Below, piece after piece: positions 9,630 through 19,732 of a stretch of 64,000 bases of DNA; the stretch's first letter is position 1, and every line of letters begins with the position of its first letter. Origin of the DNA: CAVVMA01 sp963830715. GTDB lineage: Bacteria; Desulfobacterota; Binatia; Binatales; Binataceae. The translations under genes were made by a program, and so were the position numbers. The stretch is taken from contig CAWHNS010000006.1 in assembly GCA_963830715.1 (NCBI GenBank), positions 328,098 through 392,097 on the forward strand. Reading direction: 5' to 3'. The notes under the pieces were generated by a model. The model ran no database searches and was not told the origin of the DNA. It saw only the letters and a list, made by a program, of their open reading frames with translations.

Positions 9630-10631
9630 GTGAGCTCGGAAATAGCAGAACAACTCGCCGCGATGGCGCGCGCGAAGACCGGCGACCCGGGCGCATCCGT
9701 CAGCGAGCCGGTCGCGCTGCCGGGCCATGCGGGATTGAGCTACAGCTTCGAGCTCGACTGGCGATCGGAATCCGGCCCGGTGCACGAGAAGCTCGTGATT
9801 CGACTTGCGCCAGTCGGGGTTCGGATCGCCGGACCGGCCGACGTGGCCCGCCAGGGACGAGTGATGGCCTCGCTGGCGGATACGCCGGTGCCGGTCCCGC
9901 CGGTGCGATGGATCGAGGATGATCCGCGCTGGTTCGGGCGTCCGTTCTTTGTGGGCTGTTTCGTGGCGGGGGAGAAGATCGGCGATATCCAGCCTTCGGC
10001 GGAGGACGCGCGCCCGATGGTCCGCAGCGTGGTTGAGACGCTCGCCGCCCTGCACGCCGTCGATTGGCAATCGCGCCGCCGGATTTGGGGTGAACCATTC
10101 GCGCTGGCGGACGAAATGAAGCGCCTGGACCATCTGCTCGACCGCGACACACTCGACCCCGCCGCGGTCGCCCGCGCCCCGATGCTGCGCGAGCGGCTGC
10201 GCGCGAGCCTGCCGGCCGAGCCGCGAATCGGATGCGTCCACGGCGACTTCCAATGGTCGAACTGCCTGTTGCGCGACGGACGGCTGGTCGCGGTGATCGA
10301 TTGGGAACTGTCGCAGGTCGGCGCCACGCTGCTCGACCTCGGATGGATCTGCCTGTTCTCCGATCCGGATAGCTGGTCGAATCCGTTCCTCGTACCGTCG
10401 CGGCTTCCTGCGCCGGACGAGATCGTCTCGATGTACGCCGAGCGTGCGCGCTTTCCGGTCTCGACGCCGGAAGTGCGATGGTTCCAGGCCTTCTCCGCGT
10501 ATCGTTTCGGAGTGATCACGGTCTTCAACCTGATGCTCCATCGGCGCGGCAAGCGCCCCGATCCGACCTGGGAAGAAGTCGGCAAATCCGCGCCCCGCCT
10601 GTTCGATCGCGGCCTGGAACTGCTCGATTGA
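9630..10631 (+). CDS. Phosphotransferase family (APH/ACAD10-like kinase)
   Basis: About 333 aa from a GTG start; the frame runs much further upstream but only antisense to the GST gene. It is a protein-kinase-like fold of the aminoglycoside-phosphotransferase/ACAD10-ACAD11 type. Visible elements are the catalytic loop CVHGDFQWSN (HGDxxxxN), the metal-binding VIDWELSQVG, and FGRPFFVGCFVAGEKIGD before it. Bacterial members near acyl-CoA dehydrogenases are thought to phosphorylate hydroxyacyl-CoA substrates, as in human ACAD10/11; that role here is inference. It is intact. Confidence 0.85.
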   Translation: MSSEIAEQLAAMARAKTGDPGASVSEPVALPGHAGLSYSFELDWRSESGPVHEKLVIRLAPVGVRIAGPADVARQGRVMASLADTPVPVPPVRWIEDDPRWFGRPFFVGCFVAGEKIGDIQPSAEDARPMVRSVVETLAALHAVDWQSRRRIWGEPFALADEMKRLDHLLDRDTLDPAAVARAPMLRERLRASLPAEPRIGCVHGDFQWSNCLLRDGRLVAVIDWELSQVGATLLDLGWICLFSDPDSWSNPFLVPSRLPAPDEIVSMYAERARFPVSTPEVRWFQAFSAYRFGVITVFNLMLHRRGKRPDPTWEEVGKSAPRLFDRGLELLD

Positions 10632-10753
10632 CCCAATTTCCCCGCGACGAGTCATCCAGTAGCAGGATTGCAACATCCTGGCGGTCTGCCCGCTCGTGAC
10701 CTGATCTTCATCGCGCGGTATGCTTGATGATGCGCTGGGCGGAGGCTTGCGGG

Positions 10754-10933
10754 ATGGCTACCAAGAGCACTGAACAGCGGGCTACGGTGAAGGATCTCCT
10801 GATGCGCATCGCGGATCTCGAAAATCGGGTCAGGGACCAGAGCGGAGAGATTCAGCGGCTCGATCAGCGGATACAGAAGATGGCCGACTTGCTCGCGCTC
10901 TCCCAGGCCGAGCGATTTTCCGCGCCCTCGTAG
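10754..10933 (+). CDS. Small coiled-coil protein, hypothetical
   Basis: About 59 aa from the ATG at 10754 (ATKSTEQRA); a second start at 10724 is possible. Nearly the whole protein is one amphipathic heptad helix (LLMRIADLENRVRDQSGEIQ ...), similar in look to SlyX or UPF0337-type small proteins, but I do not recognise the family. It is isolated between two unrelated genes. The coding potential is supported only by the regular heptads. Confidence 0.4.
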   Translation: MATKSTEQRATVKDLLMRIADLENRVRDQSGEIQRLDQRIQKMADLLALSQAERFSAPS

Positions 10934-10993
10934 CTCTGGCTCGCCCGGTGTAAGTCGCGCACGGCTGATGCGGCTGCTCTCAGGCGGAACCGT

Positions 10994-13900
10994 CTAACCT
11001 TCCATCGCCTCGGTCTCCGATGCGCCGAGCGTTCCGCGGCGCAGCGCGCGATCTTTCATCATCGCGAAGAACACCGGCACGAGCACCAGCACGTGGACCG
11101 TTGAGGTCACCATCCCACCGACGATCGGCGCCGCGATCGGCTTCATCACGTCGGACCCGATCCCGGCCGACCACAGGATCGGCGCCAGGCTCATCATCAC
11201 CACCGCCACGGTCATGAGCTTGGGCCTCAACCGATTCACGGCGCCTTCGATCGTGGCCGCTTCGATTTCAGCGTAACCGACGGGGCCGGCGGAGAGTCGG
11301 CGGTCGAGAGCCTCGTGCAGATAGATGACCATCACAACGCCGGTCTCGACGGCGATTCCGAACAGCGCGATATACCCGACCCACACCGCGACGCTGAAGT
11401 TGAAGCCCATCCAGTATTGCAGGACGAGTCCCCCTGTCATCGCGTACAGGCACGGAAAGATCAGCACCGCCGCCTCGGCGACGGAGTGGAACAGCATGTA
11501 GAGCAGGAAGAAGATCGCGGCGAAGGCGACCGGGACAATGAGCGCGAGCCGCCTGCGCGCCCGGAGCTGGAACTCGTACTCGCCGGACCATTTCAGCGAA
11601 TACCCGGGCGGGAGGCGCAGACGGCGGTCCAGAACCCTCTGCGCGCGGGCTACAAAACCCCCGTAGTCACTGGTCGACAGGTCGAAGTAGACGTAGCCGG
11701 TCATCTCTCCATCCTCGTCGCGGATCATCGTGGGTCCTGGACTGAGATCGATCTTCGCGACTTCGCCGAGCGGGATCTGCGCACCTGACGGCGTCATCAG
11801 CAGGACGCGGCGCAGCGCTTCGAGATTGCCACGATAGTCGGCCAGGTAGCGGACGTTTATCGGATATCGCTCGCGTCCCTCGATAGCGGTGGCGATGTTC
11901 TCACCGCCGATCCCCGATGAGATCGCGGTCTGGACATCGCCGACGGTCAGCCCATAGCGCGCCGTCGCCGCGCGGTCGGCCGCGATATTGACGTAGAATC
12001 CCTGCGACACGCGCTCCGCGAAGACGCCGCGCGTGCCCTCGACGCCGCTGAGCAACTCCTCGATCTCCGAGCCGATCCGCTGGATCCCATCGAGGTCGGG
12101 TCCCTGCACCTTGATCCCGACCGGCGTCTTGATTCCGGTCAACTCCATGTCGAGCCGGTTCTCCACCGGCATCGTCCACGTGTTGGACAGTCCGGGGAAG
12201 CGGAGCTTCGAGTCCATCTCCTGCAGCAGACGGTCGTAGCTCATGCCTGCCGGCCACTTCTCCCGCGGTTTCAGCATGATGGTCGTGTCATACATGTCCA
12301 TCGGCGCGTTGTCGGTTGCGCTGTCGGACCTGCCGACCGTGCCGAACACGCTCTGCGACCTCGGGGAAAGCACGGATGATCTGGTCCTGCTTCTGCATCA
12401 GCTCGCTGGCCGACGTGATCGAAATTCCCGGCAGCGCGGTCGGCATGAAGAGCATCGAGCCCTCGAACAACGGCGGCATGAACTGGCTGCCGATTCGGGC
12501 CGCGAGTGGCAGCGTGAGTATCAGGAACGCGAGGTTGGCGGCGATCGTGGCTCCGCGATGGCGCAGGCACCATCGGATGACCGGCCGGTAGAGCCGCTGA
12601 AAGATCCGCGACAACGGATTAGCGCTCTCCGCACGCAACCGCTTGCCGCGGATGAGCACGATCATCAGGATCGGCACGACCGTGATCGCGAGTATCGACG
12701 AGAACGCGATCGCCAGGGTCTTGGTCCAGGCGAGTGGCCGGAACATCCTGCCCTCCTGCGCTTCCAGCAAGAACACCGGCAGGAACGAGATCGCGATTAT
12801 GAGCAGTGAGTAGAACAGCGGGCGGCCTACTTGCCTGGCCGCTTCCAGCAGCGTGCGCCGGCGTTCGGCCTCGCCGAGACCGCGGCCCGATTGTCGCGCC
12901 GCGCTCTCGCGTTCGGTGAGCCGCCGATGGCCGTTCTCGACCATCACGATCGACGCATCGACCAGCACGCCGATCGCGAGCGCCAGCCCTCCCAACGACA
13001 TGATGTTGGAACTGACGCCGAGGTAATACATCGGGATGAAGGTGGCCAGCAACGCGAGCGGGATGCTGATAATCGGGATTAGTGCGGAACGAAAATGCAG
13101 CAGGAATGCGACGATCACGAGGCTTACGATCAGCGCCTCTTCGATCAGGTCGCGGCGCAGCGTATCGATCGACTCGCCGATCAGACCGGACCGGTCGTAG
13201 CCGGCGACGATTTCCACGCCCGGCGGGAGGCTGCGCTGGAGCTCGGCGATCTTTCGCTTGACACGATCGATCACGTTGAGCGCGTTTTCGCCGTAGCGCA
13301 TCACCACGATCCCGCCTACCGCCTCACCGTTTCCGTCAAACTCGGCGGCGCCCTCGCGAAGATCCGGTCCAAGGCTGACCACGCCCAGATCGCGAATCAG
13401 GACCGGTGTCCCATTGTTGGAGGCAACCGCAATCTGTTCCAGGTCGCCGACCGAGCGAACATAACCGAGCCCGCGAATCAGGTAGTCCGCACCTGACATC
13501 TCCAGCAGTCTGCCGCCCACTTCGTTGTTGCTCTGCCGCACTTTGTCAATCACGGTCGCGAGCGGGACGTGCAGCGCGAGCATCCGGTTGGGGTCGAGCC
13601 GGACCTGGTACTGCTTGACGAAGCCTCCGATGGTCGCGACTTCGGCCACTCCCGGCTCGGTCTCCAGTGCGTAGCGGATCTTCCAATCCTGGAGGCTGCG
13701 CAGATCGGCGAGGCTGAGTTGGTGGCTGCGGTCGAGCAGGACGTACTCGTAAACCCATCCGGCGCCGGTCGCGTCGGGTCCGATCATCGGACTGACTCCT
13801 TGCGGCAGCCGGCCCGCGATCTGCTGCAGATACTCGATCACGCGGCTTCGCGCCCAGTAAATGTCGGTACCATCCTCGAAGACCACGAAGACGTACGAGT

Positions 13901-14168
13901 CGTTCGGCATCGTCTGTGCGCGGACGGCTTTGACGTGCGGCGCGGAAAGCATTGTTGTGACGATCGGATAAGTAACCTGGTCTTCGAGGACGTCCGGCGG
14001 CTGCCCCATCCATTGAGTGTGAACGATCACCTGGACGTCGGAGATGTCGGGCAGCGCGTCGAGCGGGATGCGATTGAGCGACCAGGCTCCCGCTATCGCG
14101 AGTCCGGCGAGTGCGATCATCACCAGGATCCGGTTGCTACTGCACCAATCGATGGTTTTTTCGATCAT
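10994..14168 (-). CDS. Heavy-metal efflux RND permease (CusA/CzcA type), one frameshift
   Basis: An inner-membrane proton/metal antiporter of about 1,050 aa, the central pump of the operon. The start MIEKTIDWCSSNRIL (14168) and NRIPLDALPDISDVQV are typical. The RND TM4 signature LALAIGVLVDASIVMVENG is present, with the charged residues of the proton relay. A DxxD-bearing second half ends near DRALRRGTLGASE. Frames switch near 12345, where AFPEVAERV must continue FGTVGRSDSATDNAP, so one indel divides a full-length gene. It follows the adaptor gene by 15 bases. Cu/Ag versus Zn/Co/Cd cannot be decided from sequence alone; the neighbouring Met- and Cys-rich proteins favour copper or silver. Confidence 0.9.
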
Positions 14169-14183
14169 GACTCGCCTCCGCAA

Positions 14184-15716
14184 TCACATCATCGGGTCGC
14201 TGGCCGCAACCGAGAATTCCCGGCTCGCGATCTGCGCGCCTGCCTTGCTTGCGATTACCGTTACCTGCCACGTGCCGCCGCTCTGCAGATCGACGTTCGC
14301 TACGTACTGGCCGGGCGCGCGCTCGATCGCCTTGCCCTCGGCCTTCATGGCGGCCATCTGCATCGCCGGCATCGCGGGCATGAAGAAGATCACCGAGACT
14401 TCCGCCCCGCGGATTGGCTTGCCGGCAGGATCGCTGAGAGCGATCCGCACGAGGTTGCTTCCTCTCTGCGGCGGATTCGGTTCGGTCGTCAGATCGACGT
14501 TGGCCGTGGGCGCGGACGCTGCCGCTGCGCTCGCCCCCGGCGGAGGGGGCGCGAAACTTCCCAACGCCGCCTGGAGCTGGCTTTCCGAGTCGATCAGGAA
14601 ATTAGCCGACGCGACGATCTCCTGGCCCGCGCGCAGTCCCTTGAGTACCCGGAACCGGTTGCCCAGATGCGCACCGAGTTCCACCTCGATCGGCTCAAGG
14701 TAGCCGTCGCCCCGGTTGACGAAGACGATGTTGTGGATGCCGGTGCGCAGCACGCCGGAGTCGGGAATCGTCGGGCCGCGGCCCAGATGCGGCTTCATCG
14801 CGACGTTCACGAACATTCCCGGCTTGAGCAGTCCGTTCTTGTTGTCGAAGTCGCAGCGAACGCGCGCGGTTCGCGTCGCAGGGTCGATTTCAGGCCAGAT
14901 GAAATCCACGCGGCCATCGAAGCTCCGATCGGGGTAGGCGTCCGCGCTGATCGAGGCCGGGTCGCCGATCTTGATCCTGCCGATTTCGTCCTGGAAGACG
15001 GCTGCGTAGACCCACACGCGCGAAAGGTCCGCGATGGTGTAGAGGCGAGTCTCGGGCTGCGCATACATGTTGGGCAGGGCCGCGCGCTCGGTGACGTAAC
15101 CGCCGGCCGGAGCGTCGATTTCGACCGTATCGTCCGCCGTGCCCTGACGCCGGAGACGCTCGATCTCGCGCGGCGACACGCCGAACCGTCTCAGCCGTTC
15201 GAGCGCCGCAGCCGCGATCGATGAGGCGCCGTCCTTCACGCCGGGAACATCGCTGTTCGCCACCTGCTGCTGCTCTTTGCGCGCAAGCAGGTACTCCTCC
15301 TCCGCGCTAGCCAAATCGGGGCTGTAGATCGTGAACAGCGGCTCGCCCCTTTTCACGCGGGCGTAGGTCTGATTGGCAAAGACCGTCTTAATCCATCCGG
15401 CGAAGCGGGTCTGAACGTAGCTCTGGAGTTGCTCATCCGGTTCGATGGTGCCGGTGGCATCCAGCCGGTCGGTCAATTCCTGATCCTCGACGGGGGCGAA
15501 CGTGAGCCCGATAAGCTGCCGGCGTTCCGGCGTAAGCCGGATCGGCGCGAGCTTCGGCGCCGCCGCGCCGGGGGATTGCGTCTCTATAGCTTCGGCGACG
15601 GCGCATCGCGTGGCGAGCCACATCACCGCCATCAGGGCGATCGCGCAGACCGACGCGCGCCTCGACAGGCGTCGCGCGGGTAAGCGTTCGCCGCGATTCA
15701 CTTTGATCATTGTCAT
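14184..15716 (-). CDS. RND periplasmic adaptor (CusB type) with C-terminal YtkA/FixH-like domain
   Basis: A 510-aa membrane-fusion protein with an N-terminal signal (ASVCAIALMAVMWLATRC). The barrel-sandwich and hairpin are seen in TRFAGWIKTVFANQTYARVK and the coiled coil EEYLLARKEQQQVANSD. The beta-barrel (LSRVWVYAAVFQDEIGRIK) and membrane-proximal domain (LKGLRAGQEIVASANFLID) follow. After a Pro/Ala linker (about residue 390) comes an extra domain, VSVIFFMPAMPAMQMAAMKA ... GGTWQVTVIA, resembling the YtkA/FixH copper-associated fold with a Met-rich face. This appendage is unusual for CusB and could pre-load metal. The gene overlaps the TolC-type gene by 4 bases (ATGA). Confidence 0.88.
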   Translation of the reverse strand: MTMIKVNRGERLPARRLSRRASVCAIALMAVMWLATRCAVAEAIETQSPGAAAPKLAPIRLTPERRQLIGLTFAPVEDQELTDRLDATGTIEPDEQLQSYVQTRFAGWIKTVFANQTYARVKRGEPLFTIYSPDLASAEEEYLLARKEQQQVANSDVPGVKDGASSIAAAALERLRRFGVSPREIERLRRQGTADDTVEIDAPAGGYVTERAALPNMYAQPETRLYTIADLSRVWVYAAVFQDEIGRIKIGDPASISADAYPDRSFDGRVDFIWPEIDPATRTARVRCDFDNKNGLLKPGMFVNVAMKPHLGRGPTIPDSGVLRTGIHNIVFVNRGDGYLEPIEVELGAHLGNRFRVLKGLRAGQEIVASANFLIDSESQLQAALGSFAPPPPGASAAAASAPTANVDLTTEPNPPQRGSNLVRIALSDPAGKPIRGAEVSVIFFMPAMPAMQMAAMKAEGKAIERAPGQYVANVDLQSGGTWQVTVIASKAGAQIASREFSVAASDPMM

Positions 15717-17063
15717 GGTGTATCTCCGGCGATCTGCTGGAGCTTTGCGATCGCGATTTCATGGTCGGCGAGCGCGCGGTAGTAACCTTGCGTCACGTTG
15801 AGTGCATCGACCGCCGCCGAAAGGACCGCCTGGAAGTCTGCTTTCCCGACCCGATATCCGTTCAGCGCGGCGGTGCGGGTCGCCTGCGACTGCGGGATGA
15901 GGCCGTCGCGATAGATGATCATCACGCGGCTCGCGGCGCGCGCGGCGATCGTCTCGGCGCGGAGCGTCAACTTGATTTCGAGCTCGCGCGCGCGGGTCTC
16001 GTTGTGTGCGGCTTGCTTTTCGAGCGTGGCCTGCTCGACCGCGGGTGTCTGCTTGCGCCAGAAATAGAGCGGCACCTTCGCGCCCATCGTCAGCATGTAG
16101 TAGTCGCGCAGTCCGGGGCCGGTCTTTTGGTACATGTAGCCGAAGCTGAAGTCGGGGAAGTAGTTTTCGCGCACGAGATTGAGCGCCTCAACGCTGCGCG
16201 TTTCCATCGCTTCGGCCATCTTGAGTTCGGGGGAGCGCTCGCTCGGGAGCTGCTGGAGCCGCTCGTCGATGGTCGAATCACCTGGTTCGACCTCGCCGAT
16301 TGCGATGTCGGGCGAATCAACGTCGCGGCCGAGGATCATCTTCAATTCGGCCTGGCGCCGGCCGGCTTCCTGCCCGCGCATTTCGAGTTGCTCCAGAATC
16401 GAGGTGATTTCGAGTTGCGCCTTGCTCAGGTCCTGTTCCTGGCCCTGGCCGAGCCGGTATCGCGCTTCCGTGATTTTCTCGAATCTGCTGAAGCTCCTTT
16501 TGACTCTCGCCGAGAATCTCAACCGCTTTTTGGAGGAAGAACAGCTCGAAGTATGATTCGCGTACTTTCTCGGCGGCCTCGCGCTGGGCGGCCTCGAAGC
16601 CCTGATGTGCATACTCGGATTCGGCCTTCGCCTGCGCGGCCTGTGACCGGAGCTTTGAGAGCCATGGCACGTCCTGCGAGACGCCGAGGCCGGTGTAGTA
16701 GAAATCGCTGGTCTCGTAGCCCTCTAACGGACGCGGCCCGCCGACCGTGAATTCCTGAATCGTTACCTGAGGGTCGGGAAGCGTGGAGACTTGTACCGGA
16801 ACCCTTGTGCTCGCCTCCCATCGATAGCGGGCAGCGGCGACCAACGGGCTATGCCGCATCGCCTCGTCAACCAGTGAGCCAAGAGTGCCGTCATTTGACA
16901 CCGGTGTCCCGGCTTCCAGGAGCCTCGCGCCCGGTTCGGCATCAGCGAACAGGCCGGTGGCGCCGCTCAGGACGGCGGTCAGAACAAGAAAGCCAATTCG
17001 CGCAATCCTCGCGGGATCGCGACGGAGAGAACCCGTAATCAAGACATTCACCTCGCTCGCCAC
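15713..17063 (-). CDS. TolC-family outer-membrane channel (CusC type), one frameshift
   Basis: This is the first gene of the efflux operon. The N-terminal frame starts at 17063 and carries a hydrophobic signal (ARIGFLVLTAVLSGATGLF). It continues with the family pattern LVDEAMRHSPLVAAARYRWE and VSTLPDPQVTIQEF. The second frame continues KITEARYRLGQGQEQDLSKA and LNLVRENYFPDFSFGYMYQK to the end. The switch lies near 16480, within the helix after GESQKELQQ. Joined, the protein is about 450 aa, the normal TolC length, with the duplicated outer-membrane efflux protein repeat. It forms the exit duct for the CusAB-like pump. Confidence 0.87.
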
Positions 17064-17185
17064 TTCCCTCGGCCACGGGGAAGCGGCCGATATGCACGCA
17101 GTAGTGGATTGCGACCGGCAGTCGGGCGCGCGAGTTCAGCGCACCGCGGACGGATCGCTACACGGAACCCACTGAAGCGAGGGAA

Positions 17186-17545
17186 TCAGATCTGAAGCGA
17201 ACAGGTTTGGTCGAAAACGGCGGGGAAAGGAGCCGCCCTGCTGCACGGAACGGTGGGCAGCAGACTGCGCGATGCCGCGACGGTGTAGTTCGCTCCGGCC
17301 CGCACGCGGGCGTCGGAGGCCGGCGGACGAGGCACCGTCGAGGACGCGACCTCGGCAGTTTCACTCCGCGGCGAGACTTTGCAGCACTGGCGGCTGCACG
17401 GGGCCGGGCTGTTGGCGCATTTGGCCGCGCAGCAGGCATCCGCGACGTTCTGCGATGCGAACGCGCAGCCGATCGCGGCCTGAAAGACCATCGCGAGAGC
17501 CAACGTCGCCGAAAGGACCCGTTTCACAACCTCGAAAGTAGCCAT
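17186..17545 (-). CDS. Small Cys-rich exported protein
   Basis: 119 aa from the ATG at 17545. It has an N-terminal signal peptide (VLSATLALAMVFQAAIGCAF) followed by a compact cysteine cluster ACCAAKCANSPAPCSRQCC, then a Ser/Pro-rich tail with one more Cys near each end. The CC-x3-C-x6-C-x3-CC pattern is shared with the divergent protein at 18232. I do not recognise a named family. Position directly upstream of the CusCBA-like operon and thiol content suggest periplasmic metal binding; that is inference. Confidence 0.65.
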   Translation of the reverse strand: MATFEVVKRVLSATLALAMVFQAAIGCAFASQNVADACCAAKCANSPAPCSRQCCKVSPRSETAEVASSTVPRPPASDARVRAGANYTVAASRSLLPTVPCSRAAPFPAVFDQTCSLQI

Positions 17546-17669
17546 GATCGCGCCATGAGGCAACTGCTGCATTCGCGATTCCCCTCCCGCCACGATCTGC
17601 GTCCGATGCGGTACGCCCGCGATGGAGCGAGCGCGGAAAAAAATCTGCGAGAGAGGTGACGCTACCTGA

Positions 17670-17990
17670 CTACCCCCGGACGTCAACGGCGCCGGAGCCA
17701 ATCAGCGAAAGCACGGGGGTCTCCCCTGAGCCTTCGTCCTGAAGCGCGGGGCAGATGGAGATGAGGCGCTTCGCTCGCTCAAGGATCTCGACCGTCCCAG
17801 CGCGATCGCCTTCGGTCAATGCTCTCTTCGCATTCTCCAGCAACGAATTGTAACGGTCTGAGCAGGGGCCCGCATTGAGCGGCTCGGCTCCAGGATTTGA
17901 GGACACTCGTGCGGGAACGGTCCGCGGCGCGAAACCTATGGCCAGTCCGCCTAGTGAAATGAATGCGAGAGCTACGAGAATTCGCTTCAT
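17670..17990 (-). CDS. Small exported protein, hypothetical
   Basis: About 106 aa from the ATG at 17990, with a good signal peptide (MKRILVALAFISLGGLAIGF). The mature part is a helical pair (YNSLLENAKRALTEGDRAGT, VEILERAKRLISICPALQD) that looks like one TPR-like hairpin, with two cysteines. It belongs to the same-strand cluster upstream of the metal-efflux operon. Function unknown. Confidence 0.55.
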   Translation of the reverse strand: MKRILVALAFISLGGLAIGFAPRTVPARVSSNPGAEPLNAGPCSDRYNSLLENAKRALTEGDRAGTVEILERAKRLISICPALQDEGSGETPVLSLIGSGAVDVRG

Positions 17991-18231
17991 GAAGTGCCCG
18001 AACTGCAATCCCGATGCCGCCCTCCGAATTCTGCGTCAGAACCGGAAAAAGCGAAGATATCTCGGTTACAGCGAAGCGGCTTTTGCGGTCGTTTCGAGCA
18101 CCTGCCCAACGGATAGACAACTTTCGTTGCTGCATCTTGCAAGCGTCTGCACGATCGCCGAGCCCCAGCTTGGGGCCGGACATGTTTTGGACAACCTTGC
18201 AACGAGCGGCGCGAGGGGTTAGGTTTATTTT

Positions 18232-18525
18232 GTGAAGAAGGGGTTCATCGTTTTGCTTGCGCTGATGGTTGGGCTGCAGGCCGGTTTCGGCTGCGGCGCT
18301 GCGCAAGCAGCCCCGGTTATGGCGTGTTCTTGCTGCGGCCCGAATTGCCCGGTCTCTTCAGCGGCCTGCAATTCAACGTGCTGCCAGGCGCGGGGCGCTA
18401 CTGTACAGGCGGTCTCTGCGAGGCCGATCCTTCCTTCCTTCCAAGCGCTCGCCAGTCTCGATCCATCCATTCGTGGCGATGCCAGCGCTCACTGGCATCG
18501 ATCGGTCATCCGTAATCCACGATAG
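18232..18525 (+). CDS. Small Cys-rich exported protein, second copy
   Basis: A 97-aa protein with a GTG start. The signal peptide GFIVLLALMVGLQAGFGCG is followed by MACSCCGPNCPVSSAACNST and CC, the same type of cysteine cluster as the protein at 17186-17545 on the opposite strand. The C-terminal third has no obvious features. The two genes flank a small hypothetical gene, as if the module were duplicated and inverted. Possible roles are a periplasmic copper or silver trap or a sensor; no family is recognised. Confidence 0.6.
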   Translation: MKKGFIVLLALMVGLQAGFGCGAAQAAPVMACSCCGPNCPVSSAACNSTCCQARGATVQAVSARPILPSFQALASLDPSIRGDASAHWHRSVIRNPR

Positions 18526-18693
18526 TCCCCCCGGAGCCATGAAATTGGCTCTCCTCTGTTCGCGACAGCTCTGATTTTCGCTCCTCCGTTCCGCGTTTTA
18601 GCTCGGGAGTTCTCGCGCCTGCCCGTGTGCAGGTATTCGAGGATTGAAGTAACAGCCCGGCCAGATTCAGGCCGGCGCTATCGGAGGTTTGTC

Positions 18694-19000
18694 ATGAAAG
18701 CCAGAACTGTTGGCGCTCTTTCGTTGCTCGCTACTACGATCGTCTCTCACCTCAGCATGGGCAGGGCCGGTCGGCATCCAGCGAAGTCCGTCGCCCGATC
18801 AGGCAACTGCGACCGCTCAACTCAAGAGTGAAAGGGAGCAAACCTCGCGCGCGATGCTGGAGCCAAACGCGAAGGGACCGCTGCTGGTGCGCTACATGGA
18901 CCGCTACTCGCAACTGAACGATCTCATTAACCGCGTGCAAAACGGTCAGCGGGTTGCGCCGGACGAGATCGACCAGGCGTTGCAGCCGGCGAGCCGTTGA
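18694..19000 (+). CDS. Small exported protein, frameshifted
   Basis: The start MKARTVGALSLLATTIVSHL (18694) is a signal peptide. After a switch near 18755 the other frame continues SAWAGPVGIQ and a charged helical domain (QLKSEREQTSRAMLEPNAKG, LVRYMDRYSQLNDLINRVQN) to the stop at 19000. Joined, it is about 101 aa. No family is recognised. The stop overlaps the CusA relic that follows. Confidence 0.5.
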
Positions 19001-19092
19001 CGGCGGTGAGTTTGAGCCTGGCGCCGATCCTGTGGTCGAGCGGGATCGGCTCGGACGTGAAGAAGCCGATCGCGACGCCGATCGTCGGCGGG
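18999..19092 (+). pseudogene. Relic of a second CusA-type RND permease
   Basis: Thirty-one codons read TAVSLSLAPILWSSGIGSDV and KKPIATPIVGG. They match the complete pump at 10994-14168 (MSLAPILWSAGIGSDVMKPI, AAPIVGG) almost residue for residue and with high base identity, but on the opposite strand. Nothing before or after it belongs to the permease. It is embedded between two small exported-protein genes and forms the 5' leader of the next one. It is a remnant of a deleted duplicate. Confidence 0.75.
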
Positions 19093-19116
19093 AGCGAAAA
19101 GATAGGAGGAAAAAAG

Positions 19117-19500
19117 ATGAAACGCGTAGCGGTGTTGTTCATATCGGTTCTCTTGCTGCTTGCTGCGGCTGCGCTGCCCACAACACGGGCGGTCGCTCAA
19201 CAGGAGACCGTTACGGCCGACAACCTTGACCAAATGATCGCGAACATGAAGACACCGGCCGACCACGAGGCGATCGCCGCCTATTTCGACCAGGTGGCCG
19301 CAGACGCCCGAAAAAAGGCCGAGCTTCATCACCACTCGGCCGAGACCTATCGGACGATGAAAATTGCGAAGCCCGTCGGTATGGCCAACATGTGCGATGC
19401 GATAGCCGCGGATTTCGACAAAACCGCGACTGAAGCAGAGAGGCTCGCAAAGGCCCACCGCGAGATGGCCAAAAAGGCCGGCGGCCAAACCGGACAGTGA
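19117..19500 (+). CDS. Exported helical His/Met-containing protein
   Basis: 127 aa from the ATG at 19117, chosen for the strong GGAGG site 7-11 bases before it. A signal peptide (RVAVLFISVLLLLAAAALPT) precedes a helical mature domain with two similar helical hairpins. Notable are AAYFDQVAADARKKAELHHH with three consecutive His, and PVGMANMCDAIAADFDKTAT. It looks like a periplasmic helical bundle. His, Met and one Cys, plus the setting after Cys-rich proteins and the RND pump, suggest metal handling. No family recognised. Confidence 0.7.
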   Translation: MKRVAVLFISVLLLLAAAALPTTRAVAQQETVTADNLDQMIANMKTPADHEAIAAYFDQVAADARKKAELHHHSAETYRTMKIAKPVGMANMCDAIAADFDKTATEAERLAKAHREMAKKAGGQTGQ

Positions 19501-19627
19501 GTTGAGGCCAAGCAGGGCGGCACAAGGCCGCCCTGCTGGGTAGCCGCCAGCGTAAGGACATCATCCCGCGCACTTCGGCAGTTCTTGTCATCCACCGGAT
19601 TTCGTGAACCGGCCCACTAAACGCGCT

Positions 19628-19680
19628 TCAAAGGTGCTTCTATTTCGACACGAGCTGCGTTATGACTTTTGTATCAACCT
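19628..19680. repeat. 53-bp direct repeat, copy A
   Basis: The sequence begins TCAAAGGTGCTTCTATTTCG and ends TATCAACCT. It matches copy B at 20519-20571 in 49 of 53 positions by eye. It lies upstream of the ArsM-like methyltransferase. It is open in the methyltransferase frame, which makes the longer start at 19604 unlikely to be real. Confidence 0.85.
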
Positions 19681-19732
19681 CGATCGCTCGGTCCTTAGCA
19701 GACGACAGGAACATCGAGGCGAGGGCCTTTTC

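Noticed and set aside
13569..15224. 551-aa plus-strand ORF over the CusA/CusB genes
   Set aside because: Antisense shadow with Arg/Asp-rich nonsense composition and no domain.
19604..19732. Upstream start of the methyltransferase at 19604
   Set aside because: The extra N-terminus is the 53-bp repeat translated and has no family similarity.
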